Assembly: GCF_014648055.1 (NCBI RefSeq)
Contig: NZ_BMQJ01000001.1
Coordinates: 776,741 to 840,740 of the forward strand
DNA length: 64,000 nucleotides
Direction: 5' to 3'
DNA from: Streptosporangium pseudovulgare
Lineage (GTDB): Bacteria; Actinomycetota; Actinomycetes; Streptosporangiales; Streptosporangiaceae
Part shown: one piece after another, positions 43,536 through 51,560 of the stretch
Position numbering within the stretch: the stretch's first letter is position 1
How the letters are laid out: every line of letters starts with the position of its first letter
Program-made: the position numbers and the translations under genes
The notes under the pieces: model-generated
Databases searched by the model: none
Told to the model about the DNA's origin: nothing
Seen by the model: only the letters and a program-made list of their open reading frames with translations

Positions 43536-43574
43536 ACGGGTGGCGGCCGTCCGCTGAAGGGACGGCCACCCGTA
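43536..43574 (-). terminator. Terminator hairpin after the DUF397 gene
   Basis: ACGGGTGG..GCCGTCC (43536 onward) pairs with GGACGGCCACCCGT (43559-43573 region) with a small bulge. It lies about 38 bases beyond the DUF397 stop on the minus strand. Confidence 0.55.
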
Positions 43575-43611
43575 CCGGGCATCGAACACGACGACCGAAC
43601 CGGAGTACGGC

Positions 43612-43818
43612 TCAGCGCGAGACGTCGAACTCCCCGGCCTTGACCCCACCGACGAAGGCCCGCCAACCGATGGGGCTGAAGAGCAGTTTGGGACCGTCGG
43701 GGTCCTTGCTGTCGCGGACGGCGACCACCCCGGACAGATTGGCGGCCACCTCGACGCACTGACCGCCGTTTCCGCCGGAAAGCGATGATTTTTGCCACAC
43801 GGCATTACTCAGGTCCAT
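43612..43818 (-). CDS. DUF397 domain protein
   Basis: A 68-residue protein, WQKSSLSGGNGGQCVEVAAN then VAVRDSKDPDGPKLLFSPIG and WRAFVGGVKAGEF. These are the standard landmarks of DUF397. Such proteins nearly always follow a DUF5753 helix-turn-helix regulator, as here, and some pairs influence development and antibiotic production in streptomycetes (bldB/whiJ-type loci). Its start overlaps the regulator's stop by 10 bases. Confidence 0.93.
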   Translation of the reverse strand: MDLSNAVWQKSSLSGGNGGQCVEVAANLSGVVAVRDSKDPDGPKLLFSPIGWRAFVGGVKAGEFDVSR

Positions 43819-44636
43819 TCCCGCCTCGCATCGTCGATCATCTTGAGGGACATGTGCTCAGGGTAGGCCCATAGCCGGATCGTTTCATAGCGCTTCCAGG
43901 TCGCCGCCACGGATTCCGGGTCCATCGTGACATGCCCCTCGGTCGAGGAGTCCACATGGACGGTATCCGGCTGTCCATGCGGAAGCTCGGCGATCATGAA
44001 TGCGCCGAGAAGCCCGACAAGGCATTTCGGGTCCACTATTTGCAGGAAGATGTTCGGCCTCTGTGCGGCATCGAGAAGATGGCCGAGTTGTCCGCGCATC
44101 ACCTCGGCGTCGCCCACCTGCCGACGGAGGACGCCCGCGTCGATGAGGAAGAGAAGGGAGAAGGAGTCTTGTCGCTCCAGCACTCCCTGCCGATCCATTC
44201 GGTTCTTCACCCGCTCCTCTATCTCCTCGGGGTTGGTGTGCGGCTCCTGGCTGAAGATGTGGCGGGCGTATGCCTCCGTCTGGAGGAGACCGGGCACCAG
44301 GAGCGGGTCCCAGGAGCGCAGGACCAGGGCGGTGGGCTCGATCTCCTCGGCCCAGTCGCGGAACCAGATCGGACTGCGGGACTGGGAGACGATGCTCTGG
44401 TAGATACGGGTGAACGACGAGGCGTTGGGCGGCTTGAAGAGCTGGTCCAGCCGTTCGGCGTCGGATCTCGACGGAGTGCGGGTGGCCCCTTCCAGACGGC
44501 TGATCTGGGTCTGGGTGCAACCCAGGCGGGCGGCGACGGCGGCCTGGGAGAGCTGCTCGGCCTCACGCAGCCGGCGCATCTCGGCGCCGAACCGCACGCG
44601 CGGGGAACCGGGGTCCAAAGGCGGCACGATGTCCAT
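43809..44636 (-). CDS. Helix-turn-helix regulator with DUF5753 (Scr1/WhiJ-like)
   Basis: A 275-residue protein. The N-terminal HTH is EMRRLREAEQLSQAAVAARL then GCTQTQISRLEGATRTPS. The C-terminal DUF5753 region includes VPGLLQTEAYARHIF, VKNRMDRQGVLERQ, PNIFLQIVDPKCLVGLLGAF and MIAELPHGQPDTVHVDSST. It forms the two-gene regulator/DUF397 unit common in actinomycetes. GC is lower than in the surrounding core genes, consistent with accessory status. Confidence 0.93.
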   Translation of the reverse strand: MDIVPPLDPGSPRVRFGAEMRRLREAEQLSQAAVAARLGCTQTQISRLEGATRTPSRSDAERLDQLFKPPNASSFTRIYQSIVSQSRSPIWFRDWAEEIEPTALVLRSWDPLLVPGLLQTEAYARHIFSQEPHTNPEEIEERVKNRMDRQGVLERQDSFSLLFLIDAGVLRRQVGDAEVMRGQLGHLLDAAQRPNIFLQIVDPKCLVGLLGAFMIAELPHGQPDTVHVDSSTEGHVTMDPESVAATWKRYETIRLWAYPEHMSLKMIDDARREWT

Positions 44637-45092
44637 CGCGTTCCCTCCCGAATTAGAAAAAACGGACCTATTATTCGATCGTCGATATCTGACCCGGCAT
44701 GGCTATGCCAGTCGCCGTCATCACCCGTTCTGGAACGGTCTCCCGATCCACTGATCGGCTGGCTGCGGGCAAGGCATTCTAGGCACAGAAAGTCGAGTCA
44801 CAATAGCGCGACAGAGAAAGTCGCCCATCACTTCATGGAGCGGAAGGGATGGCCGGTCAATGCCGCGGCGACCTTTGGACGTTTGCCCTCGCGGCGGAAG
44901 GCATCGGAGGGTGAGGCCGCGGCGATGGGCGATTCGCCGACCATCGGAGGTGCGGCGAGTCCAACCCTCGAATCGGCCGATCGATCCAAAAACGGTCACT
45001 GCTGACAAATGGGTGACCGAAGGGTGTGGCGCGGCCGGGCGGAGTGGGCGAAGATTGGGATGTCCCGGTCTCCGCCGCCCCGGAGGTGCTGA
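44637..45092. other. AT-richer intergenic region, no gene accepted
   Basis: About 455 bases between the HTH regulator and the lipoprotein. The line 44641-44700 is only 27/60 G+C. It must hold the promoters of both genes; TTATTCGATCGTCGATATC near 44670 is a possible regulator site because of its repeated CGAT. Open frames here give no protein-like sequence; a degraded gene is possible. Confidence 0.4.
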
Positions 45093-45569
45093 ATGCGTGT
45101 CACCCGACTGCTGGCCATCGGCTTGGCGCTGGCCATGGCGGCCTCGGGATGCGCTTCCGAGCCGTCGCTGAAGGATGCGGCGGCCGAACTGCAGAAGGAC
45201 GCACAACGCCTGGAGAACGACGACGTCTTCAAGAACCCATTGAAGAAGCTGGCCATCTTGGAGCGGCCGGACCGAGATATCCCTTGCGACAAGGGTAAAT
45301 TCAGGCGCGTAATGCGGGCTGTGGCAGATTACGAGCGTAAAACTCCCGACGTGGACGGCCATCTGGATTTAGCTCAAGGGCTCATGGAGAATACCCTTGC
45401 CCGGGTTCTCGGATACAGATTGGATCCTGATCCCAGCCAAACAGATGCCGAGGATGGCCGGTTCATCTACGGCGCGAAGGAGAACCCGGGGATAAGGGTA
45501 ATCGTGTATGTAGCCCCCGAAGCCCCTACCTGGCGCCTGCATGCGACGACGGCATGCCTGCCACGCTGA
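45093..45569 (+). CDS. Putative lipoprotein of unknown function
   Basis: A 158-residue protein with a textbook lipoprotein signal: MRVTRLLAIGLALAMAASGC, lipobox cysteine Cys20. The mature part is mostly helical and charged (LKDAAAELQKDAQRLENDDV) and has one further cysteine pair (PCDKGK near 64 and TACLPR at the end) that could form a disulfide. Base composition is close to 50% G+C, unlike the window. It converges on the 655-aa gene with eight bases between the stops. It may be the partner or protector of that protein's C-terminal part (inference). Confidence 0.72.
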   Translation: MRVTRLLAIGLALAMAASGCASEPSLKDAAAELQKDAQRLENDDVFKNPLKKLAILERPDRDIPCDKGKFRRVMRAVADYERKTPDVDGHLDLAQGLMENTLARVLGYRLDPDPSQTDAEDGRFIYGAKENPGIRVIVYVAPEAPTWRLHATTACLPR

Positions 45570-45577
45570 AATGAATA

Positions 45578-47545
45578 TTAGCCCCAGATGCCCAGTGATT
45601 CCTTGGCTTGTTCACTAGTCTGGAACCTCGAGGAGTCTTCAACCTTTGTGTCCAAGCTGTCATTGGCGTCCATCCAGCGCTCGTAGGGGATCAGCTTCTC
45701 CCGAAGGGCCTGCTCCCACGTCTTATCGCCACTGGCTTCTCGTTTCGCTTCAGCGAGTAGTTCATCGTAGGTCTTGAGACCACCGGTGCTCTTGCTGACG
45801 AGATCGACCGGCGGGTCGCTCGCCGGATAGCCAGCCTCATGGAGTATTTGTGCCATGTCATACTTCTGACGGAGGACGAAATCCGACCGAACTCCAGTGG
45901 CCTTCTCGACTCGGGTCTCGAAGCTGTCAGCCCAATCATCAAGGAGGGTGCTGACACCATAGGCCTTGGTCAGCTCCCAGCCCGCCTCGACGGCGCCTCC
46001 CACAACAGGCAGCCGATCGATTCCGAGTGACAGGGTGTTCTTGGTGATGTCACGGATCAGGTCGTCTGTGGCGTCTCGCTCGCCGCGCACGTCCAACGTC
46101 GCCTTGAACTCGATGCCAGCCAGATCCCCGAACATTTTGGAAATCCTCTCAAAGCGGTTCTCATCAGACTTCGCGTCCAAGCGTCCTGCTGCCGTCAACG
46201 TGTCGTAGCGGAACCGGGCTGCGGCTGCGTCGAAGTCACCGGTGAGCCGTTCGTCCCCGACGAAGGTCTTGAGGAAGCGGTGGGTGTCGCCGGGGCTGAG
46301 GTAGAACACCGGGGTCACCCCTGGAAGAGCGGTCCAGTTCTCCGGGGTCTTCATACCGGAGGTCCGGTCCACGGCCTTGTCGAAACGGGCACCTGAGGTC
46401 ACCTCGTGGATGTACGACGTGGCGATGGTGACCATGGAGTCCCTGGCGACCGCCGGTAGGCCGTCCCCGAACGACCCCGTCGCCCTCATGACGTCCAACG
46501 CGAAGGCCCCGGCCCCCGGGCCGTGCTGTCCGGGTTTCTCGGTCTTCGCCTCGGTGCCCGCTTCCATGGCCTGGCCGAAGGCGTCGGCCACCTCGTCCCC
46601 GGTGCCCGCCCCCTTGGCGTAGCCGAGGAACCGCTTCATCTTCTCGACCTGGGTCAGCTTCACCTCGCCCCCGCCCATCTCGGCGAAGGCGGTCCGTACG
46701 GCGGCGGCGTCCCCGGCGAGCACCTCCAGTCCCAGGGCGACCAGGTCCGAGGGCAGGCCGTACGCCGTGGTCTCGGCGGGAACGCCGGCCCGCCAGTCCT
46801 GCCGGGGGTTCTTGGTGAAGTCGTCCAGGACCAGGCTTCGGGCCGCCGCGCTGCGGACGTCCGTGGGGGCGCCTGCGCCCTTGAGCAGCGCGAGGCGCTG
46901 CCAGGCGGCGGCCTTGCTCCCGGCCGGTTCCGTCAGATCGGTCTTCACCCTGGCGAACGCCGGAACGAGGACCGGGGCGCGCAGCGCCGCGCCGAGGGCT
47001 TCACCGAACGCCGCGAGGTCCTTCCTGGCGGTCTTGCTGCCGGTGGCCGCGATGAGGCCTGGCAGGGTGTCGCGGACCTTCGGCGACAGCAGGGCGTAGA
47101 AGGCGGCTGCGGCCTGAGGGTTCTTCGCCAGGGCCGCCACTTCGCCGGCGTGCTCGTGGATCAGCTCGGCCTGGAAGTCGCCCTCGAAGTTGACGAAGAT
47201 GTTGCCGTACATGAGCGCCAGGCCCCGGGCGGTCTCCAGGGCCTCCAGGTCGGCGGGGAACCGGACGAGCGAGGACGAGCCTCCCGCGCCGCCCGGTTCG
47301 GGGGCGCCCGCGCCCAGGTCGGTGATCAGGTCGATCCGGCGGTTCAGCATGGACACCTGCTCGCCGCCCCAGCCCGCGATGTCGGTGATCTCCCGCAGTT
47401 CCGGAGCGCTGATCCCGTACTGCCGCAGCCTGCCGTCGAACTCCCGGCTGAAGGCGGTCAGCCGGTCGGCCGCGCCGCGCAGGGAGGACGCCAGCCGCCC
47501 CATCTCCTCGGGGTCGATGCCGCAGAACTCGTCGGTGGATGCCAC
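45578..47545 (-). CDS. Large WXG-associated protein of unknown function, mosaic composition
   Basis: A 655-residue protein without signal peptide. The first 80 residues are helical with a central W-G-G (DIAGWGGEQVSMLNRRIDLI), resembling a WXG100 hairpin. Residues 90-450 are a long helical region (for example VAALAKNPQAAAAFYALLSP, FLGYAKGAGTGDEVADAFGQ). From about 452 the DNA drops from 68% to about 50% G+C. There the protein has a hydrophobic patch LGIDRLPVVGGAVEAGWELT and a charged end. GTG 47545 has AAGGGGG upstream. It follows a WXG-like gene by 33 bases, suggesting an ESX/type VII-exported pair; a polymorphic-toxin-like effector is one reading. Confidence 0.7.
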   Translation of the reverse strand: MASTDEFCGIDPEEMGRLASSLRGAADRLTAFSREFDGRLRQYGISAPELREITDIAGWGGEQVSMLNRRIDLITDLGAGAPEPGGAGGSSSLVRFPADLEALETARGLALMYGNIFVNFEGDFQAELIHEHAGEVAALAKNPQAAAAFYALLSPKVRDTLPGLIAATGSKTARKDLAAFGEALGAALRAPVLVPAFARVKTDLTEPAGSKAAAWQRLALLKGAGAPTDVRSAAARSLVLDDFTKNPRQDWRAGVPAETTAYGLPSDLVALGLEVLAGDAAAVRTAFAEMGGGEVKLTQVEKMKRFLGYAKGAGTGDEVADAFGQAMEAGTEAKTEKPGQHGPGAGAFALDVMRATGSFGDGLPAVARDSMVTIATSYIHEVTSGARFDKAVDRTSGMKTPENWTALPGVTPVFYLSPGDTHRFLKTFVGDERLTGDFDAAAARFRYDTLTAAGRLDAKSDENRFERISKMFGDLAGIEFKATLDVRGERDATDDLIRDITKNTLSLGIDRLPVVGGAVEAGWELTKAYGVSTLLDDWADSFETRVEKATGVRSDFVLRQKYDMAQILHEAGYPASDPPVDLVSKSTGGLKTYDELLAEAKREASGDKTWEQALREKLIPYERWMDANDSLDTKVEDSSRFQTSEQAKESLGIWG

Positions 47546-47578
47546 CGGGACGTCCCCCTTTCGATCGTTGGGGGCCGG

Positions 47579-47887
47579 TCAGGTGCGGCCGGCCGCCTCC
47601 CGGCGCATGGCGTTCGCCTGCGATTCGGTCACCATGGCGGGCTGGCGGCGCAGCTCCTCCTCGATCGCATCGACCACCCGTTGGGCGAGCTGCCCGAGCC
47701 GCCGGTGCCTGGCCTCCAGTTCGGCGGTCCACGCGGTGGCGGTCGGTCCCGTCCAGACCTGCCCCGACCGCATCGCCGCGGAGGCGGGCCGGTATGCCCG
47801 CCGTACCTCTTCGCCCCGGTCCGCGGCCTCCGCCAGCAGGCGTCTCAGCTCCGCGTGCCGGGGATTGGGCACCATCGGCTCGGCCAC
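47579..47887 (-). CDS. WXG100-like small helical protein
   Basis: A 102-residue protein: two predicted helices around a W-T-G turn (SGQVWTGPTATAWTAELEAR), then HRRLGQLAQRVVDAIEEELR. Size, lack of signal peptide and the W-x-G turn fit the WXG100/ESAT-6-like group exported by type VII secretion. Start is GTG 47887, or ATG 47875. It is the first gene of a unit with the 655-aa protein. No ESX secretion genes (EccC, mycosin) are in the window. Confidence 0.72.
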   Translation of the reverse strand: MAEPMVPNPRHAELRRLLAEAADRGEEVRRAYRPASAAMRSGQVWTGPTATAWTAELEARHRRLGQLAQRVVDAIEEELRRQPAMVTESQANAMRREAAGRT

Positions 47888-48188
47888 ACCGCCCCCGTCC
47901 TTTCCAGGACCCCGATGAAAACAGACCGCTGAATACCGTTGAATACCACAGTAGGTATTGATCGTTCACGCCGACAAGGTTCGGGTGGCGTTTGCCCTAT
48001 TTTCCCCGGTCCGATCCACCGTTGTTCACGGGATTCCGTTTCGAAGCTCCACGACTTTGAACCCGGCCGAGCGGGACTTCATGGAAATGAGACGGCACCT
48101 TGGTCTCCGTGATCTGGAGACCGAGGTGCCCGCGTATCAGGGGGAAGTGCCCGGCCGCCCCGGGTGCGATACCGGGGCGGGGCACGCC
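47888..48188. other. Intergenic region with terminators
   Basis: About 300 bases between the WXG-like gene (both neighbours on the minus strand) and the MMPL stop. It holds two hairpins downstream of the MMPL gene and the promoter of the WXG unit. The stretch 47930-48000 is relatively AT-rich, a plausible promoter zone. No gene is seen. Confidence 0.5.
48094..48130 (-). terminator. Terminator hairpin downstream of MMPL gene
   Basis: 48094-48108 (ggcaccttggtctcc) pairs with 48116-48130 with one G-U pair and a seven-base loop. On the minus strand it is followed by a pyrimidine-rich TCTCATTTCC. A second, shorter hairpin (nine pairs, 48155-48163 with 48172-48180) lies nearer the MMPL stop. Confidence 0.7.
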
Positions 48189-50726
48189 TCAGTGGTGGAG
48201 GGGATGCCGCCGTTCGAGCGCCGCGCCCTCGACGTCCACGTTCGGCATGATCCGGTCGAGCCACTTCGGGATCCACCAGGCCGACTTGCCGAGCAGGTTC
48301 ATGAGCGCCGGCATCAGCAGCAGTCGCACGATGAACGCGTCCAGGAGCACCCCGAAGGCCAGGCCGAACCCGACCGAGCGGATGATGATCGACTCACTGA
48401 ACACGAACCCGCCGAACACCGCCACCATGATGATGCCCGCCGCTATGACCACCGAGCGGCCGGCGCGCAGGCCCTGCATGACCGCGAGACGCGCCGGTGA
48501 CCCGTGCACGTACGCCTCGCGCATGCCGGAGGCGAGGAACAGCTGGTAGTCCATCGCGAGGCCGAACAGGATGCCGACCAGGATCACCGGCAGGAAGCTC
48601 AGGATCGGGCCGACTCCGTCGATGCCGAGCGGACCGGCGAACCAGCCCCACTGGAACACGGCGACGACCGCGCCGAAGGTCGCCAGCAGCGACAGGATGA
48701 ACCCGCCGGTCGCGACCAGCGGCACCAGGAACGAGCGGAAGACCACGATCATGATGAGAAGCGACAGGCCGACCACGATCGTGAGGTACAGCGGCAGGAC
48801 CTCCGCGAGGCTTTCGGAGATGTCGATGTTGATCGCCGCCTGGCCCGCCACGCCGAGCGATGCGTCGCCGTTCACGGCTTCCACGAAGACGGGCTTCATC
48901 GTGCGCAGGTCACGGACGAGCTGCTCGGTCGATTCGCTGTTCGGCCCTTCGGAGGGCACGACCTGGAACGCTATGACCTTCTTGTCGCCGGACACGCCGG
49001 CGGGGGCGACGGCGGCTATGTCGTCGAGGTCCGTGAGGGCGTCCGCGACGGCCGCCTCGGCCGTGGTGAGGTCGTCGTCCGACACCGCGGCCGGGAGGGT
49101 GGCGACCACGATGAGCGGCCCGTTCGCACCCGCGCCGAATTCGCGCTCGGTGACGGTGAAGGCCGTGTTCGTGGTCGACCCGTTCGGCTCGGACGAACCG
49201 TCGGGAAGGCCGAGCCGCATGGACAGAGCCGGGATCGCGACGACGAGCAGGGCGGCCACCGAGACGAGGGCCGTCACGACCGCACGCCACATCGGCATGG
49301 GCCTGACGGGCTTGCTCACCGGCACGGCGGACGGCGCGGCATCCGCCGCGGCCGGAGCCGCCGGCACGCGTTCACGGTTCCTGCGGGAGAGCACGCGCAT
49401 GTCCGTGAGCCCGAGCAGGGCGGGCGTGAGCGTGATCGCGACGAGTACGGCGATCAGCACGCACGCGGCGCCGACCGTGCCCATCAGGCCGAGGAACGGG
49501 ACGCCGGTGATGTTGAGCGCGAGCAGGGCGACGATCACGGTCGACCCGGCGAACACGACGGCGTTGCCGGCGGTTCCGTTGGCGAGACCGATGGACTCGT
49601 GGACGTCGACGCCCTGCAGCAGCTGCTTGCGGTGGCGGTTGACGATGAACAGCGAGTAGTCGATCCCGACGGCCAGGCCCAGCATGACGCCGAGGACCGG
49701 GGTCACCGAGGCCATCTGCACCATGCCCGAGAAGGCGAGGGCCGCCAGGACACCGGTGGCCACGCCGACGAGTGCCGTGGCGATCGGGAACGACGCGGCC
49801 ACGACGCTGCCGAGCATGACGAGCAGGACGACCGCGGCGATCACGACGCCGACCGCTTCGCCGACGCCGATGATCTGCGGGACGCCCTGCGCGATGTCGG
49901 TGGAGAAGTCGGCCTCGACACCGTCGATCGGCTTCGACGTGAAGTGGTCGATGACCCCGTCCTTCGTCTCGGGGGCCAGCTCCATGCGGGGCTCGGTGAA
50001 CGCGATCGTCACCCGGGCGGCGGAGCCGTCCTCCGAGACCATGCGGATCTTCGACGCGTGGGTGAGCAGGCGCTCGCCGAGCGCGAGCTCCTCGTCGTTC
50101 CCCTTGAGCTCGGCACGCGAATCGTCGATCTTCTTCTGCTGCTTCGCGAGCGTCGCCTTCTGCTTGTCCAGCAGCTTCTGCTGCGCGTCGAGCGCCGCGA
50201 GCCGCTGCGCCGGCGCGCCCGCCGCCTTCATCTGCTTGCGTGCCGCGTCGAGCCGGGTCTGGGCGTCCGCGAGCTGCTTCGCCCCGGCGTCCAGCTGCGA
50301 CTGGCCGTCGTCCAGCCGGGCGCGGCCGTCCTTGATCTGCTGCTTGCCGTCGGCGAGTTTCCGCTCCTGGTCCGCCCGCTGCCGCTCGGTCTCGAACGGG
50401 TCGACGACCTGCGCGACGCCCTTCAGGCGGCCGGCGTCCGTGACCAGTGCGCTGATCCGTCCCTGCTGCTCCTGGGTGAACGCCGAGCCGTCGGCGGTGT
50501 GGAACACGACGGTGCCGGACGCCCCGGCGAAGTCGGGGAGCGTGTCGCTGAGCTCGTCGATGACCTTCGACGAGGCCGTGTTGGGGATGTCGAAGTTCGA
50601 GGTCAGCGTTCCGGAACCGGCCGCGAAGCTCACGCCGGCCAGGATCAGCAGCGCCACCCACGCGCCGATCGTGATCCACGCGCGCCGTGCGGCGGCCCTG
50701 CCCAGCCGGTAGAGGAGTTCGGCCAT
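48189..50726 (-). CDS. MMPL family RND-type transporter
   Basis: An 845-residue membrane protein with two repeated halves. Each half has a helix, a large external domain and a five-helix bundle: ITIGAWVALLILAGVSFAAG near the N-terminus, GIDYSLFIVNRHRKQLLQGV in the first bundle and GLAMDYQLFLASGMREAYVH in the second (the Asp-Tyr proton-relay motif of MMPL proteins). The first external loop contains a long coiled coil (about residues 115-215, DGKQQIKDGRARLDDGQSQL-type heptads). Family members export lipids or drugs. It is divergent from a TetR gene with a palindrome between, so it is probably repressed by that TetR. Confidence 0.93.
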   Translation of the reverse strand: MAELLYRLGRAAARRAWITIGAWVALLILAGVSFAAGSGTLTSNFDIPNTASSKVIDELSDTLPDFAGASGTVVFHTADGSAFTQEQQGRISALVTDAGRLKGVAQVVDPFETERQRADQERKLADGKQQIKDGRARLDDGQSQLDAGAKQLADAQTRLDAARKQMKAAGAPAQRLAALDAQQKLLDKQKATLAKQQKKIDDSRAELKGNDEELALGERLLTHASKIRMVSEDGSAARVTIAFTEPRMELAPETKDGVIDHFTSKPIDGVEADFSTDIAQGVPQIIGVGEAVGVVIAAVVLLVMLGSVVAASFPIATALVGVATGVLAALAFSGMVQMASVTPVLGVMLGLAVGIDYSLFIVNRHRKQLLQGVDVHESIGLANGTAGNAVVFAGSTVIVALLALNITGVPFLGLMGTVGAACVLIAVLVAITLTPALLGLTDMRVLSRRNRERVPAAPAAADAAPSAVPVSKPVRPMPMWRAVVTALVSVAALLVVAIPALSMRLGLPDGSSEPNGSTTNTAFTVTEREFGAGANGPLIVVATLPAAVSDDDLTTAEAAVADALTDLDDIAAVAPAGVSGDKKVIAFQVVPSEGPNSESTEQLVRDLRTMKPVFVEAVNGDASLGVAGQAAINIDISESLAEVLPLYLTIVVGLSLLIMIVVFRSFLVPLVATGGFILSLLATFGAVVAVFQWGWFAGPLGIDGVGPILSFLPVILVGILFGLAMDYQLFLASGMREAYVHGSPARLAVMQGLRAGRSVVIAAGIIMVAVFGGFVFSESIIIRSVGFGLAFGVLLDAFIVRLLLMPALMNLLGKSAWWIPKWLDRIMPNVDVEGAALERRHPLHH

Positions 50727-50758
50727 GTATTCGTCCCTTCAAAGTTCCCGGGAATAGT

Positions 50759-50778
50759 AATACGCAACGCACCGTATT
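50759..50778. promoter_or_regulatory. Candidate TetR operator AATACG-N8-CGTATT
   Basis: A perfect 6-bp inverted repeat with an eight-base spacer (50759-50764 and 50773-50778). It lies in the 67-base space between the divergent MMPL and TetR starts. The position covers both promoters, as in self-regulated TetR/exporter pairs. Confidence 0.6.
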
Positions 50779-50793
50779 GGTGAATTTGTTAGC

Positions 50794-51378
50794 ATGAGGG
50801 CCATGCCGAACCAACGTCGCGGGGCGCCCCGCAGCGAAAGCGCGCGACTGGCGATCCTTCAGGCGACCGCGAGGCTGTTCGCCCAGCGGGGCTATGAGCA
50901 CCTGTCGATCGAAGGGATCGCCGCCGAGGCGGGGGTGAGCAAGCAGACGATCTACCGCTGGTGGCCGGCCAAGAGCGATCTCGTGGCGGACTGCCTCCTG
51001 GACGGGATGCTGCTGCCGTCCCGGCTGACGATCCCGGACACCGGGGATCTGCGCGCCGATCTCATCGCGTGGCTGGAGCAGCTCTTCCAGCTTCTCCAGG
51101 AGCCGGACGGGCGCGGACTGATGATCTCGCTGATCGCCGCCGCGACGGCGAACGAGCAGATCGGCGGCCGGCTGCGGGACAGCCTCGGTGGAGAGTCCTC
51201 GCTCGTCGCGCGCCTCGCCACGGGGGTCGAGGCCGGCCAGCTGCGCGACGACGCGCCCGTCGCGGAACTGGGCGAGGCCCTGGTGGGCGCCATGATCGTC
51301 AAGGCCCTCAGCGGGCGCCCCGGGGAGAGTGCGGACGCCGTACGGCTCGTCGACGCCCTTCTGGTCCCGCCGGACTGA
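50794..51378 (+). CDS. TetR/AcrR family transcriptional regulator
   Basis: A 194-residue repressor-type protein. The HTH is plain: ESARLAILQATARLFAQRGY, LSIEGIAAEAGVSKQTIYRW and WPAKSDLVADCLLDG. The remaining helical domain (ELGEALVGAMIVKALSGRPG) binds an unknown ligand. The start may be ATG 50794 or ATG 50803; the latter gives MPNQRRGAPRSESAR. It is divergent from the MMPL exporter, its likely target. Confidence 0.92.
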   Translation: MRAMPNQRRGAPRSESARLAILQATARLFAQRGYEHLSIEGIAAEAGVSKQTIYRWWPAKSDLVADCLLDGMLLPSRLTIPDTGDLRADLIAWLEQLFQLLQEPDGRGLMISLIAAATANEQIGGRLRDSLGGESSLVARLATGVEAGQLRDDAPVAELGEALVGAMIVKALSGRPGESADAVRLVDALLVPPD

Positions 51379-51390
51379 CCGCGCGGCTCA

Positions 51391-51481
51391 GGTCATGACA
51401 TCTGCGAGCGTCACCCGCGGCGACCGGCCGGAGTTCGCGGGACGACGACGCGGGTCATGACGTGTGCGAGCGTCGCCCGCG
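51391..51481. repeat. Spaced 29-bp direct repeat upstream of the kinase gene
   Basis: 51391-51419 and 51453-51481 match at 26 of 29 positions (ggtcatgac..tgcgagcg core), with starts 62 bases apart, in the leader of the Ser/Thr kinase gene. This could be a pair of regulator sites or a small duplication. Confidence 0.7.
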
Positions 51482-51560
51482 CCCCCGAGCCGTCCCCGCG
51501 ACGGCCGGGGCACCCGTAAGGTTGGCCCGAGTTGCCGGGACGGAGTCAGTAGGGGCGGGT

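Noticed and set aside
45578-46190. Nuclease or ADP-ribosylation motif in the low-GC C-terminal module
   Set aside because: I looked for His/Cys, HNH-like or R-S-E patterns and saw none clear enough to name; the toxin idea rests on architecture only.
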